64,000 nt of DNA, from NCBI RefSeq assembly GCF_902859825.1, contig NZ_CADIKB010000008.1, positions 1 to 64,000 of the forward strand, given 5' to 3'. Numbering within the stretch: the stretch's first letter is position 1; each line of letters starts with the position of its first letter. The position numbers and the translations under genes were made by a program. The notes below the pieces were generated by a model. It was not told the DNA's origin and did not search any database. It worked only from the letters and a program-made list of their open reading frames with translations. The DNA is from Paraburkholderia phenoliruptrix (GTDB lineage: Bacteria > Pseudomonadota > Gammaproteobacteria > Burkholderiales > Burkholderiaceae). Below are positions 1 to 8,252 of the stretch, one piece after another.

Positions 1-40
1 TCTTTACGTCCGCTGTATCCCGCGCTCTTTGCGGTGAAGT

Positions 41-1597
41 TCAAAAATTCGTTCCCGACGTTCGCGATACAAACATCCCCCGCCGATCCTCAAATAGACC
101 GGGACGTAACACACGGTTGTCGGCATGCAGGGCCAAGTCGTATTCGAATGTCTTGAGACCGTGGAATACCTTGACGAAGGTATCCTCGCCTTCCTTCATC
201 TTGGCGGTGTTGTCCGACACCTTCACAGCAGTACCGGGCGCGGGGTAGGCCGCCTGCGGTTCTCCGTCGCCGTCGGGTTCGCCGACCGGGTCCGCGTCTG
301 TTATGACAGCGACCGGGATCTTCAGTGCCTTTTCGCCGAACAGCGGCAGGAACGAGTCGAAGTTCAATCCTTCGACGCTGATCAGGCTGACACCGTGTTC
401 GCGCAGCCTATGCCCGCACTTCTCCGCCAACACGCTCACCAGCATCAACTCGGCCGCACCTTCGACGAAGATGACACGGCGGGCAAAGAACAACTCGGCA
501 CGGGTCACGTCGAGGTAACGTTCCAGCTTCTCCCGCTTCCCCTTGCCGAAGGCGATCGTACGCGGAAAGAATGTCTCCACGGAGCTCCCCGTATCGACCA
601 GGCAGGCAAGGCTGTCGAGATCGGCGATGCTGGCGAAGTTGGGGGAGTGGCTTGTAACGAACAACTGGACAGGCTTCTCGCCCTCGACGGCCTTGATAGT
701 CCCCAGATAGTCCAGCAGTACCGCCTGAAGTTGCGGGTGCAGGTGCGCCTCCGGCTCCTCGATGATCAGGCCTCGATAGCTTGCTTCCGGGTTCTTGGCC
801 AGCTCACTGAGCACGACGGCCATGAAGATCAAGTTGTTGAAGCCGAGCCCGTTCTGCTCAATCTCGAACGTGTCCACCACCAGCGACAGGCGCGACGCCA
901 GCCGCTGAAAGTCGCTACCGCTCAGGCCAAGATCCAGAATTTGGGCAAGCTGCGGCCCAAGCATCGTACCGTGCCGGTTCTTGATGGCTGTGTGAGTGTT
1001 GACGACAGGCTCGTGCTTCTTCAACTCCTCGTCGAGCTTCTTCAGCGCGTCATTGATGCCATCGCGTCCCGCGTCGTCAGCCAGGAGCTGAAACAACCGG
1101 GCCAATTGGCTGGTGCGACTGGGCTTGAGTCCTTGCGAAGCGTCCCGCAGCGGGGGCAGATAGACACCGCGCAAGTTCTCCATCATGTCTGCGGTCAAGC
1201 CCATGTCCTCGTGGTCGCCACACCAGCGCTTGGCACGCAGCCTTCCCGTCTTGTCGGCTTCCGAGTAACGGATGGTGATATGCGCTTCGAGCTTGCCGAG
1301 TGCGTCGGGCTTCAGCGCCGCCAGGAAATCGGCCTCGTCATCCGGGTCCAAATCACGAAAGACGTACTGGAACTCGATGTCGCCCGCCGGAGCACCGCCC
1401 TTGGGCCGGTGCATATCCTCGCTGTCGAGGCGAGGGTACGGCTCATCATGCCCCGCAAGCAGCGCACGCAGTGCATCGACGACAGCGGTCTTGCCGACGT
1501 TGTTAGAGCCGACCAGAACGTTCAGTCCTGGCTGGAAGCTCAGATCAACTTTCTGTAGTTTCCTGAAGTTGGATATTCTCAGTTGTGCCAGATACAC
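41..1597 (-). CDS. OLD-type AAA ATPase with C-terminal TOPRIM nuclease domain
   Basis: A 518-residue SMC-like ATPase fused to a TOPRIM domain, the architecture of OLD-family (overcoming lysogenization defect) nucleases, many of which act in phage defence. Walker A is GSNNVGKT at residues 30-37. An ABC-type Walker B, IIEEPEAHLHPQ, lies near residue 280. The TOPRIM shows its Glu in FVEG (about 379) and DxD in TDAD (434-436). The usual length after TFEYDLAL is greater: only about 30 residues remain, ending in an atypical TSGTNF, so the C-terminus may be truncated by a frameshift or deletion. It lies 129 bp downstream of qatD on the same strand. It could work alone or with a partner outside the window; I see no UvrD-like GajB partner here. 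Confidence 0.8.
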   Translation of the reverse strand: MYLAQLRISNFRKLQKVDLSFQPGLNVLVGSNNVGKTAVVDALRALLAGHDEPYPRLDSEDMHRPKGGAPAGDIEFQYVFRDLDPDDEADFLAALKPDALGKLEAHITIRYSEADKTGRLRAKRWCGDHEDMGLTADMMENLRGVYLPPLRDASQGLKPSRTSQLARLFQLLADDAGRDGINDALKKLDEELKKHEPVVNTHTAIKNRHGTMLGPQLAQILDLGLSGSDFQRLASRLSLVVDTFEIEQNGLGFNNLIFMAVVLSELAKNPEASYRGLIIEEPEAHLHPQLQAVLLDYLGTIKAVEGEKPVQLFVTSHSPNFASIADLDSLACLVDTGSSVETFFPRTIAFGKGKREKLERYLDVTRAELFFARRVIFVEGAAELMLVSVLAEKCGHRLREHGVSLISVEGLNFDSFLPLFGEKALKIPVAVITDADPVGEPDGDGEPQAAYPAPGTAVKVSDNTAKMKEGEDTFVKVFHGLKTFEYDLALHADNRVLRPGLFEDRRGMFVSRTSGTNF

Positions 1598-1726
1598 CGA
1601 TGATGTCCTCCTGCGGCCTGTTTCGTGAGTCGGTCGGCAGCCAAGATTGTCGTGTCGGTGTCACGACAATTGGCTTCCGAGAGCACACGTGGTTCGGCCG
1701 ACCACCACTACTCCATTGATCTCCAA

Positions 1727-2476
1727 CTATCCGAGCAAAGCGCGTAGGTTGTCGCGAACGAGGTTGGCCACATTGGTCGCAGGCAGCCCATGCAAACGGC
1801 CCAGCGACTCCACTACGCCCGCCACATCGGCCGGCTGCGAGGGTCTGTCGCCGGCGCGAGTGAAGGGACCGTCGGTTTCCGTCAGCATCCGATCCAGCGG
1901 GATGGTCTGCATCATTGGCGCGTGTTTCTCATTGCCAAGCATTCCTGCGTTGATCGAGAAGTAGCAGCCCAACTCCAGCGCACGCTTCGCCTCGCTCTTT
2001 GTCCCGGTGAACCAATGAAGAACGATCTTGCCGCGCTCGGGTGGCAGATGCGTCTCGACAAGATCAAGCACCGCCTTGGCTGACCTGATGCTGTGGACCG
2101 TGATCACTTTCCCACCGGCCTGAGCGCAGCGCTGCAACACATGCTGGAATACGCGCTTCTGCGCATCGAGTGACTTGAAGAACCGGGGGCCGGCGTCCAA
2201 TCCGACCTCACCGATGTAGCGCGTCTCCGCAAGGTATCGATCCCACAATTCGATTTCGTTTTCACGCTCCGCGACCAACTGCGGATGCAGCCCCAGTGCC
2301 GCTCGAACATGCTTCGTTCGCTGCGCGAGTTCGTGATTGCGAGGCCAGGCGCGCGGTGTTGTCGTCACCGCCAGCGTGAACACGCCGGCCGCCTCCGCGT
2401 CCCGAACTGCCACGGCATGGTCCGGGTAGAGATCGAGGTGGCAGTGGAAGTCCACGAGGCCGGTTGAAGAGATCAT
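1727..2476 (-). CDS. qatD: QatD, TatD-family metal-dependent DNase of the Qat defence system
   Basis: A 249-residue amidohydrolase-fold TatD-like nuclease. Metal ligands are visible: HCH at 11-13, Glu in GEVGLD (about 90), His in TVHS (128) and LHWF (154), and Asp in TETDGP (about 202). The start at 2476 is chosen because the protein then begins just before the HxH strand and is preceded by GAGG; a longer upstream frame overlaps qatC. It is the last gene of the qatABCD order, 13 bp after qatC. In the known Qat system all four proteins are needed for phage protection and QatD is the TatD-type nuclease. Its substrate is not known to me. Confidence 0.87.
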   Translation of the reverse strand: MISSTGLVDFHCHLDLYPDHAVAVRDAEAAGVFTLAVTTTPRAWPRNHELAQRTKHVRAALGLHPQLVAERENEIELWDRYLAETRYIGEVGLDAGPRFFKSLDAQKRVFQHVLQRCAQAGGKVITVHSIRSAKAVLDLVETHLPPERGKIVLHWFTGTKSEAKRALELGCYFSINAGMLGNEKHAPMMQTIPLDRMLTETDGPFTRAGDRPSQPADVAGVVESLGRLHGLPATNVANLVRDNLRALLG

Positions 2477-2489
2477 GCACGCATCCTCG

Positions 2490-3857
2490 TCAACTCGGTT
2501 TCGCCTCGGTGCCATCAATGAGCCGCGCAACTTCGCCAAGGCCGCGCCGATAGACATCGGCAAGCTCATCCAGATGCTCGGCTTCTTCAGCAAGCGAGCC
2601 CGGTTTGTGAATCAAGAGGTTTGCGAGCTGCGGTTTTTCCCTCAAGCGCTCGATCGCGTACTGAAACGACCTGACCTGTACTCCGGTCGCTTGGCGCGTA
2701 TCCAACGGCTGGGCGTGAAGGTCGGATACGGTGTACGTCGTCGGATCGCTTCCCGTACCCCATGCTGCCTCCAACGCTGCGCGGCGGATCAGACATGGCA
2801 GACAGTAGCCGCAGTGCTCGATGCCATGCCCTAGCCATCGGGCTTTGGCGGGGGACGAGCACGACAACGAATCTGGCGCCAGCTTCTTCAAGAGGGCCGG
2901 GTTGCGGCAGGCTGCGGCCATCTCGCCCTTCGTCTTGTCCCAGTACGGATTCTGAACTTCGCCGTTGATGCCGAGTTCGCCGAGTAGGTCGTTCCACCTT
3001 GCCATGTAGTAAGGATGCGTAGTTCGAGTGCTGTTCGAGCCCAGCCGCAAAGGGTCCAATGGCACATTCAGAGCGATCAGACCATTCTCGGGTACGCGCA
3101 GTACAAAGCGGTGCCCCAGCCCAGTGCCCGCGAACACGCCGAGTGCGAAGAACAGGAACGACCTGCCGCGCGTGCTGTCTTCCGAGCCAACGTCGGCCAC
3201 CAAACCTTTCTTGAAGGTCATGCCGACACGCAGCCGCTCGAAAGACGACTTGACATACTGCTTTCTCAAACCCGTGAACAATTTGCCTTGCGCGTCGCTG
3301 ATTGAACCTTCACCAAAGTGACTGATCAGTAACGGCGTGGCACCATCCTCCAACAGGTCGATGGCGCCAATCAGGCTGTCCAGTCCTCCGGAAAACAGGC
3401 TGACGGAATCAAAGGGGAGAGCGATCAGGCTCGGAGGAACTGTCTGGGCGATCGTCGCGAAGCGAGCCGGACGTGCTCTGAAGCCAATCGTCCAGCGATC
3501 GCCTGTCAAGAAGTCAAGCGACTTCTTCAGCGTCGGTGCTGCTGCGCTCCAGCGAGCTGGATCGCTGACTGGAACAACCAGCCGTATTTCGCGCGTCCAC
3601 GAATCCTGTGACTGCTCGGCACGAGAGATGCGTGTGTCGGCCGCATGGACATGAGCTGCCAGCACCAGCAGGTCGATGCCGATCTCCGAGGGGAATACGC
3701 CGATCTTCTTCAGGCTGGTGAGCGCGCCACCGAGACCGTGGTCCAAGGACTTTTCGCCGATGACCAATTGCAGGTAGGTTCGCTGCTCATCGGCGCCTAC
3801 CGTTACATCAACGTGGTCGTCAGGGCCGAAACGGCCAGCCAGGAGTTGCCGCTTCAT
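2490..3857 (-). CDS. qatC: QatC, QueC-like PP-loop ATPase of the Qat defence system
   Basis: A 455-residue protein with a PP-loop pyrophosphatase motif SGGLDS at 156-161, which binds ATP in QueC-type enzymes. A Cys cluster at 333, 349, 352 and 355 (the last three in CGYCLPC) resembles the zinc site of QueC. QueC converts carboxydeazaguanine to preQ0, and Qat-type QueC homologues are used in defence rather than queuosine synthesis. The N-terminal 150 residues are an extension absent from housekeeping QueC. The ATG overlaps the qatB stop as ATGA (3854-3857). It sits between QatB and QatD, as expected for the system. The chemistry is inferred from the family. Confidence 0.88.
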   Translation of the reverse strand: MKRQLLAGRFGPDDHVDVTVGADEQRTYLQLVIGEKSLDHGLGGALTSLKKIGVFPSEIGIDLLVLAAHVHAADTRISRAEQSQDSWTREIRLVVPVSDPARWSAAAPTLKKSLDFLTGDRWTIGFRARPARFATIAQTVPPSLIALPFDSVSLFSGGLDSLIGAIDLLEDGATPLLISHFGEGSISDAQGKLFTGLRKQYVKSSFERLRVGMTFKKGLVADVGSEDSTRGRSFLFFALGVFAGTGLGHRFVLRVPENGLIALNVPLDPLRLGSNSTRTTHPYYMARWNDLLGELGINGEVQNPYWDKTKGEMAAACRNPALLKKLAPDSLSCSSPAKARWLGHGIEHCGYCLPCLIRRAALEAAWGTGSDPTTYTVSDLHAQPLDTRQATGVQVRSFQYAIERLREKPQLANLLIHKPGSLAEEAEHLDELADVYRRGLGEVARLIDGTEAKPS

Positions 3858-4738
3858 TGATTGGCCTCCGCATCACCCAAGGTCTGCAAGATCGCGAATG
3901 CGGACTCGTACACTGCGTCCACGAAGCCCTGAATTCGTTCGGGCGTGAGATTGGGTGTCTCTGCCCTGGCACGAGTGACCGCGTCGCTTACCCCGCCTCG
4001 GATGAAGTCGCGCAACTGCTGCTCGACGCGGTGTGCAGCCTGCGCGTCCGCTGGCATGGTCACGGCCTTGGTGCCGATGTCGTTGCAGATGCGCGCCTCG
4101 ATCGCATGGGTGGCATACAGCTCGAAAACCGTCTGCATCTGATCCGGGGTGAACGTGGCAAGGTCGGTGAGACCTTCACTCGCCAGTTCAACGATGGTTT
4201 CGATGTAGGCCTCGCGGGCGATGCCTTCGTCAACCGTTCCCGCGCCCGGACAGATGTAGTCGGCCAGGCCCACGAAAATTTCGGTGATCGGGCGACCCGC
4301 CAACGATTCCAGGTCCAGCGCTCGCAACGCCTCGCGCACACCCCGCGTTTGCGCATCGGTCAGGAAGCCGAGGAGCCGCGCGCCGGAACCCCGAGAGGCG
4401 CCCATGCGTTGGGCAGCCTGGCGCGCGCCCCCGGCGGACGTCGAGACGTACCTTGAGACGGCGCGGCCCAGGCTGGCCCGGTCGCTACCGCCGGAGCCCG
4501 CGAATCGTGTGAGGTTAGAGCGAGCACCGGCGAAGCGTTGCGGGTCCGCAGTCCGGGGAATGGGCGGGCGGTTCGGCGGCACCGGTGGCGCAGTACCATC
4601 CGCGGGCGCCTGGCCGTCCGGACCTGCCCCATTGCCCGGAGGGGCAGCAGGAGCGTCACCGCCACCGGCGTCGCCCAGCCATGAAGGAACAAGCGGTGTT
4701 CCGCCGCCAGGGCCGCCGTAAGCTGTCGAGGTTCCCAT
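3854..4738 (-). CDS. qatB: QatB, accessory protein of the Qat defence system
   Basis: A 294-residue protein. The first about 75 residues are low-complexity and rich in Gly, Pro and Ala, then an Arg/Ser/Gly-rich stretch leads into a helical C-terminal domain of about 180 residues. No catalytic motif is recognisable. The start at 4738 forms TGATG with the qatA stop, indicating translational coupling; a longer upstream frame inside qatA is rejected. Identity as QatB rests on position between a KAP ATPase and a QueC-like protein plus the typical disordered N-terminus. Its role is not known to me. Confidence 0.82.
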   Translation of the reverse strand: MGTSTAYGGPGGGTPLVPSWLGDAGGGDAPAAPPGNGAGPDGQAPADGTAPPVPPNRPPIPRTADPQRFAGARSNLTRFAGSGGSDRASLGRAVSRYVSTSAGGARQAAQRMGASRGSGARLLGFLTDAQTRGVREALRALDLESLAGRPITEIFVGLADYICPGAGTVDEGIAREAYIETIVELASEGLTDLATFTPDQMQTVFELYATHAIEARICNDIGTKAVTMPADAQAAHRVEQQLRDFIRGGVSDAVTRARAETPNLTPERIQGFVDAVYESAFAILQTLGDAEANQ

Positions 4739-6672
4739 CAACGGCCTCCCTTCAGATCCCTGAGCACTGCTTCGGCGCTTGCCTTGAGGCCGGGGTTGTT
4801 GGTGACCTTGCCCCAGTCTCCCAGCAGCTTCGTCAGGCGCGTGGCACATTCGGTGTCTTTGATGACACCCTGCCAGCCGCTGACCGCCCAAGGCCCGCAC
4901 TTGCCGCTTGGCAGTGCCTCCAGGAAATCCATCAAGCGGGTCTGAAGGCCGGGCTGGGCCTTTACGAGGACAACGAGGCCTTCGACACCCGCCGGCCTGG
5001 TGTCGAAGGCTCCCGTGCTCATGATCTTGCTGCGCACGGCCTCAAACACCTTCTCGGCTTCGGGCTGCACGAGCTGCTTCAACTCGGCGTCGTAGCCTTG
5101 GACGGTCATCTTGCCCCCGAACAGCTTCTCCACCACGCCAGCCAAGTGACCCAACACAGACACCGGGCCGAAGTAGTCCTTCTTGTCCTTTGTCACGAAC
5201 AGGTAGGGGCGCAGATCGAGCCCCGACAGCTTCGGCGAAAGGTGCGCCCAGTCGCGCACCGTCTCCAGCGACTTCCACTCGGTCAACACGGCGCTGTCGG
5301 GTGCGGGCGGGGGCTCGCTGGTCTTATGTCCCTTGGGCTCACTCTCTTTGTCACCAGCCGTCGCCAAACCCGTTTCCAGCGCTTCCAGGTCTTCGCACAG
5401 CCCTTGCGGATGGACCGCCGCAACGAACGCGATCTGCTCGAACAACCTCGGGATGAAGCGCTCCGCGAGCATGAGCTTCGCAAGCACGGGGAGCTTGATG
5501 TCGTCGCCGAAACCGCGTGCGATCGCGGTGCGCTCGCGCAACAACAGCGTGTTGAGAAAGCGCTTGATCTGTCTCGGGTTGCCCTTCGTACCACTGGCCA
5601 GGATGGGACCGATCTGGTCGCTGAGCGCAAGCGCATTGTTCGCCTTCTCGGCCTGCTTGCCGAGTGTCGCCTTGACAGTCGCTACGTCCAGACCGCCGCT
5701 GGTCCAAGGCCGCTTCAGCTTTTCCCTAGCGACGGCGATCAGCTTCCCATAGTCTGCGTCGTTCTCGCCGATCTCGGCGCCGGTTAGCAACAGCGTGACG
5801 TAGATCCGCGTCTCGGCCTCTCCCAAAGCCGGGATGCGGAACGGAACCTGGATGAGCTTTTCGAGATAGTTGCGGGCGTAGTCGCGCGGGCCGGTGCTGT
5901 CGGGCAGATCGGGGAAGTGTTTGCGCACCGCGTACTCGATCATCGCCTCGTCGGCCGCGACGACGAACGCCGTCCGCGCCGTGAACACGAACAGCCGGAT
6001 GGCTTCGAGCGTTTCAATGGCGGTGTCGGGCAGGCAACGGTCGAGGTCATCGATCAGGACAACGAGCTGCTTGATGCCTGCGTCTTTCAAGAGCTGGTCG
6101 AACGCCTTGCGGAACGCCTCCACTTCCTCCGGCACATTCTTGGACTCGTCCGGCTTCAGCAGGGCCTTGGCCTCATCGATGGCCGTCGAGATGTTCTCTT
6201 TTGTCACGAGCTTGGCGGGGTCTGCCACCAGCGCTTCGAGCGAGCCGACGACGGCTCCGATTTGCTCGGGCGTCGGGATTCCCGTGAAGGCGGTCAAGGC
6301 CAAACCACCGGCTCTCTTGGCGACCTTCAGCCAGTCGATGCGGCGGAAGACATCCTTGACGGCCACAGCCGCCTTGTTCAACGCTGGTCGTTTCTCGACC
6401 AGGCCCGTGACGATCCCTTCGATCAGAGCTATCTTCGCGTCCTCAAAGCCTTGAAAACGCCACCCATTGAATTTGAGGCACAGGACATCGTTCTTGTCTG
6501 CAAAGCCCGCCTCGATCATTTCGAGCACGCTGGACTTGCCCGCCCCCCAGTCGCCGTGCACGCCGATCGTCACCGGATGATCGGGCTTGGCACGAAGCAG
6601 CCCGACGATCGTGGCAGCGATGGCCTCGTTGTTCAGCAGGTCGACTTTGGTTTCGTTGTCGGTCAGGATCAT
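4738..6672 (-). CDS. qatA: QatA, KAP-family P-loop NTPase of the Qat defence system
   Basis: A 644-residue KAP NTPase. Walker A is GDWGAGKS at 40-47 and Walker B is VVLIDDLDRC around 204-213, with the DDLDR signature typical of KAP ATPases. The usual insertion between the two is present (roughly 90-190). KAP NTPases occur in several defence systems as putative sensors or motors; QatA is the ATPase of Qat. The ATG at 6672 follows AAGGGA closely and overlaps the upstream gene stop as ATGA. A longer frame to 6819 runs inside that gene and is not used. The C-terminal half has no recognisable motif. Confidence 0.88.
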   Translation of the reverse strand: MILTDNETKVDLLNNEAIAATIVGLLRAKPDHPVTIGVHGDWGAGKSSVLEMIEAGFADKNDVLCLKFNGWRFQGFEDAKIALIEGIVTGLVEKRPALNKAAVAVKDVFRRIDWLKVAKRAGGLALTAFTGIPTPEQIGAVVGSLEALVADPAKLVTKENISTAIDEAKALLKPDESKNVPEEVEAFRKAFDQLLKDAGIKQLVVLIDDLDRCLPDTAIETLEAIRLFVFTARTAFVVAADEAMIEYAVRKHFPDLPDSTGPRDYARNYLEKLIQVPFRIPALGEAETRIYVTLLLTGAEIGENDADYGKLIAVAREKLKRPWTSGGLDVATVKATLGKQAEKANNALALSDQIGPILASGTKGNPRQIKRFLNTLLLRERTAIARGFGDDIKLPVLAKLMLAERFIPRLFEQIAFVAAVHPQGLCEDLEALETGLATAGDKESEPKGHKTSEPPPAPDSAVLTEWKSLETVRDWAHLSPKLSGLDLRPYLFVTKDKKDYFGPVSVLGHLAGVVEKLFGGKMTVQGYDAELKQLVQPEAEKVFEAVRSKIMSTGAFDTRPAGVEGLVVLVKAQPGLQTRLMDFLEALPSGKCGPWAVSGWQGVIKDTECATRLTKLLGDWGKVTNNPGLKASAEAVLRDLKGGR

Positions 6673-7277
6673 TTCCCTTGTCCTCTTCCTCGGTCCGCGT
6701 TCGGCAACGCCATCAGCACCGAGCGGATCGCCTTGCATATCGCGTCGCGTGGTCCGTGCAGCCTGAGTCCTATTGTCAGTTCGAGCTGCACACCGATGCC
6801 GCGTCGTCCCCGATTGCAAATGTTCTTCGGGTCTGTGGCGGGAAACGGGTGATCCTCGCTTTGGGCATCGACTCCGATCCCATGCATCGCTTCTCTGATC
6901 GCCAGCTTCAAAGGTCCATCAAGCCCGCCGAGAAGAACTCGTTGATCATCGCCGCCGCATCCGTGAATCGCAACGACGTAATCGCACTTGGACAGGAGTT
7001 CCAAACAACGCGGCTCGTCGAACCGATGGCTTGTCAGATGCAACGTTGAATAGTTGCCGGACTGCCTAATTCCTTCAAAGGAGTAGAGATTGAAGTCTCC
7101 TCCAGCAACGCCGCAGGCGATGTCCGACGTGTACTGCTCGATCCTTCCTCCATGTGGCGCAATGACAGCGATCGACGACGCCGCGACCGGACGCACAAGC
7201 ACTCTGTAGTCCTCACCTTCGGCTTGGGCTTTGGCTAGATCGGCATAGCCCCTATAGCTGGAGGCGAGGCTGCTCAT
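6669..7277 (-). CDS. Poly-gamma-glutamate hydrolase-like (DUF867/PghP) protein coupled to qatA
   Basis: A 202-residue protein matching the PGA-hydrolase family (phage PghP and YjqB-like): APHGGRIE with candidate zinc ligands His42 and Glu47, SGNYSTLHLTS (about 73-83), AIHG with His105, NICNR (152-156) and GVQLEL with Glu166. Family enzymes are small zinc carboxypeptidase-like folds that cut gamma-glutamyl bonds. No capsule or PGA gene lies nearby. Instead the stop codon overlaps the qatA start as ATGA, so the two are translated together. This suggests a role with Qat, possibly in processing a gamma-glutamyl or similar amide bond, or an accessory sensor. Family call is firm; defence role is inferred. 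Confidence 0.82.
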   Translation of the reverse strand: MSSLASSYRGYADLAKAQAEGEDYRVLVRPVAASSIAVIAPHGGRIEQYTSDIACGVAGGDFNLYSFEGIRQSGNYSTLHLTSHRFDEPRCLELLSKCDYVVAIHGCGGDDQRVLLGGLDGPLKLAIREAMHGIGVDAQSEDHPFPATDPKNICNRGRRGIGVQLELTIGLRLHGPRDAICKAIRSVLMALPNADRGRGQGK

Positions 7278-7318
7278 TCTTGATTCCAGTGGATCTTTGA
7301 CAGGTTCTTGGGTGACAT
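7274..7318 (-). other. Possible 14-codon leader ORF before the PGA-hydrolase-like gene
   Basis: An ATG at 7318 opens a 14-codon frame whose TGA overlaps the ATG of the next gene (ATGA at 7274-7277). It lies in the 57-bp gap after the nuclease gene stop. The Shine-Dalgarno match is weak. It could keep ribosomes flowing between the two halves of the defence block, or be chance. Confidence 0.25.
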
Positions 7319-7334
7319 AGCGATCGCCTGCATC

Positions 7335-8252
7335 TCAGAGCTTCTTCTCGGCACCGGATATGGGATGGACGTAGATGAGCCCTTTGGTTTGTGCCGCCTT
7401 GACTTTGCGATCGATCATCTCCCGCAAACTCAGGTGCCCTTCCAGTACCAAGATCAGATCCTCGCCGTCGATGAATAGCGTTTGAATTTCCTTGCCCATT
7501 ACGAGGCTGCGAATAACCTCTGAACTAAAGCCATTCACTGAAATGAACAGGCCGCGTCCGTATAGTTTGCCCGCCACTTTGCCGGCAAACTGGTAGACGG
7601 GCTCGTTGCTTGCAGACCGTTCCTGCCACTTCGCTTCAATCAGATAGTGTTCCCCGTCGAACTTCACTGCGCCATCGACCTGCTCTCCGTTTACGCGGAA
7701 AGCCTCGGTGGCCTCCAGATGAGAGAGGCGTGACAACTCGGCCAAGATCCGTTCCAGCGCGTACCCGCGCTGCTGCCGTGAGGTCTTGTCGGCGAGGAGA
7801 TCGAGGTATTCGGCGCGCAGTTGATCGAGCGACGCCGTGGGTTGCTGGCGAGCTGCCTCCTGTGCAGCTCTGCGCTCGCGATCGGCCTTGATCTTGGCGT
7901 CTCGAATTTCCTGCAGTTGGCGGAGATGCTCCAGATTCTTGTTGGCTGTGTTGCGGTCCAGCTTGCGTAGCTTGTCGAAGTAGTACGGGTCGAAATGCGA
8001 CCAGCTCAGTAGCGATTGCAGCATCGCCCGGAACGGGCCAAGGCCGTTGTCAGAACGTGCTGCGAGTGCGGAGAACAGAGCATCGACCACTTCATGCCGC
8101 TTGAGCGCATGCTCGCCCTCGAGCTGCAAAGGCGCGATCTCCGCCTTCGTGCATCCGTGCTTCTCGAAGAAGCCCACGATATCCTTGCGTGGCCAGAACA
8201 GGGACAGGATGCAGTCCTTCATACAGCCTTTGATGTCAGCGGGAAAGCTCAT
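7335..8252 (-). CDS. PD-(D/E)XK (Mrr/restriction-endonuclease-like) nuclease
   Basis: A 305-residue protein. The C-terminal half carries a restriction-endonuclease fold signature: Glu167 in GYALERIL, Asp193 in VDGAV, and EAKW with Glu206 and Lys208, in the right order and spacing for Mrr-type nucleases. The middle (about 110-160) is charged and helical, probably coiled coil, and the N-terminal 100 residues are unassigned. The ATG at 8252 overlaps the nucleotidyltransferase stop as ATGA (8249-8252), so it is a coupled third gene of the AbiE-like pair. Probable DNA cleavage effector. Which half of the defence block it serves is unknown. Confidence 0.75.
   Translation of the reverse strand: MSFPADIKGCMKDCILSLFWPRKDIVGFFEKHGCTKAEIAPLQLEGEHALKRHEVVDALFSALAARSDNGLGPFRAMLQSLLSWSHFDPYYFDKLRKLDRNTANKNLEHLRQLQEIRDAKIKADRERRAAQEAARQQPTASLDQLRAEYLDLLADKTSRQQRGYALERILAELSRLSHLEATEAFRVNGEQVDGAVKFDGEHYLIEAKWQERSASNEPVYQFAGKVAGKLYGRGLFISVNGFSSEVIRSLVMGKEIQTLFIDGEDLILVLEGHLSLREMIDRKVKAAQTKGLIYVHPISGAEKKL

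Noticed and set aside
125..1558. 477-residue plus-strand frame over the OLD-type gene
   Set aside because: The minus-strand product has clear Walker and TOPRIM motifs; this one has none.
6669..7277. Capsule or polyglutamate degradation gene
   Set aside because: No pgs/cap synthesis genes are nearby and the gene is coupled to qatA, so a defence-linked role is preferred.
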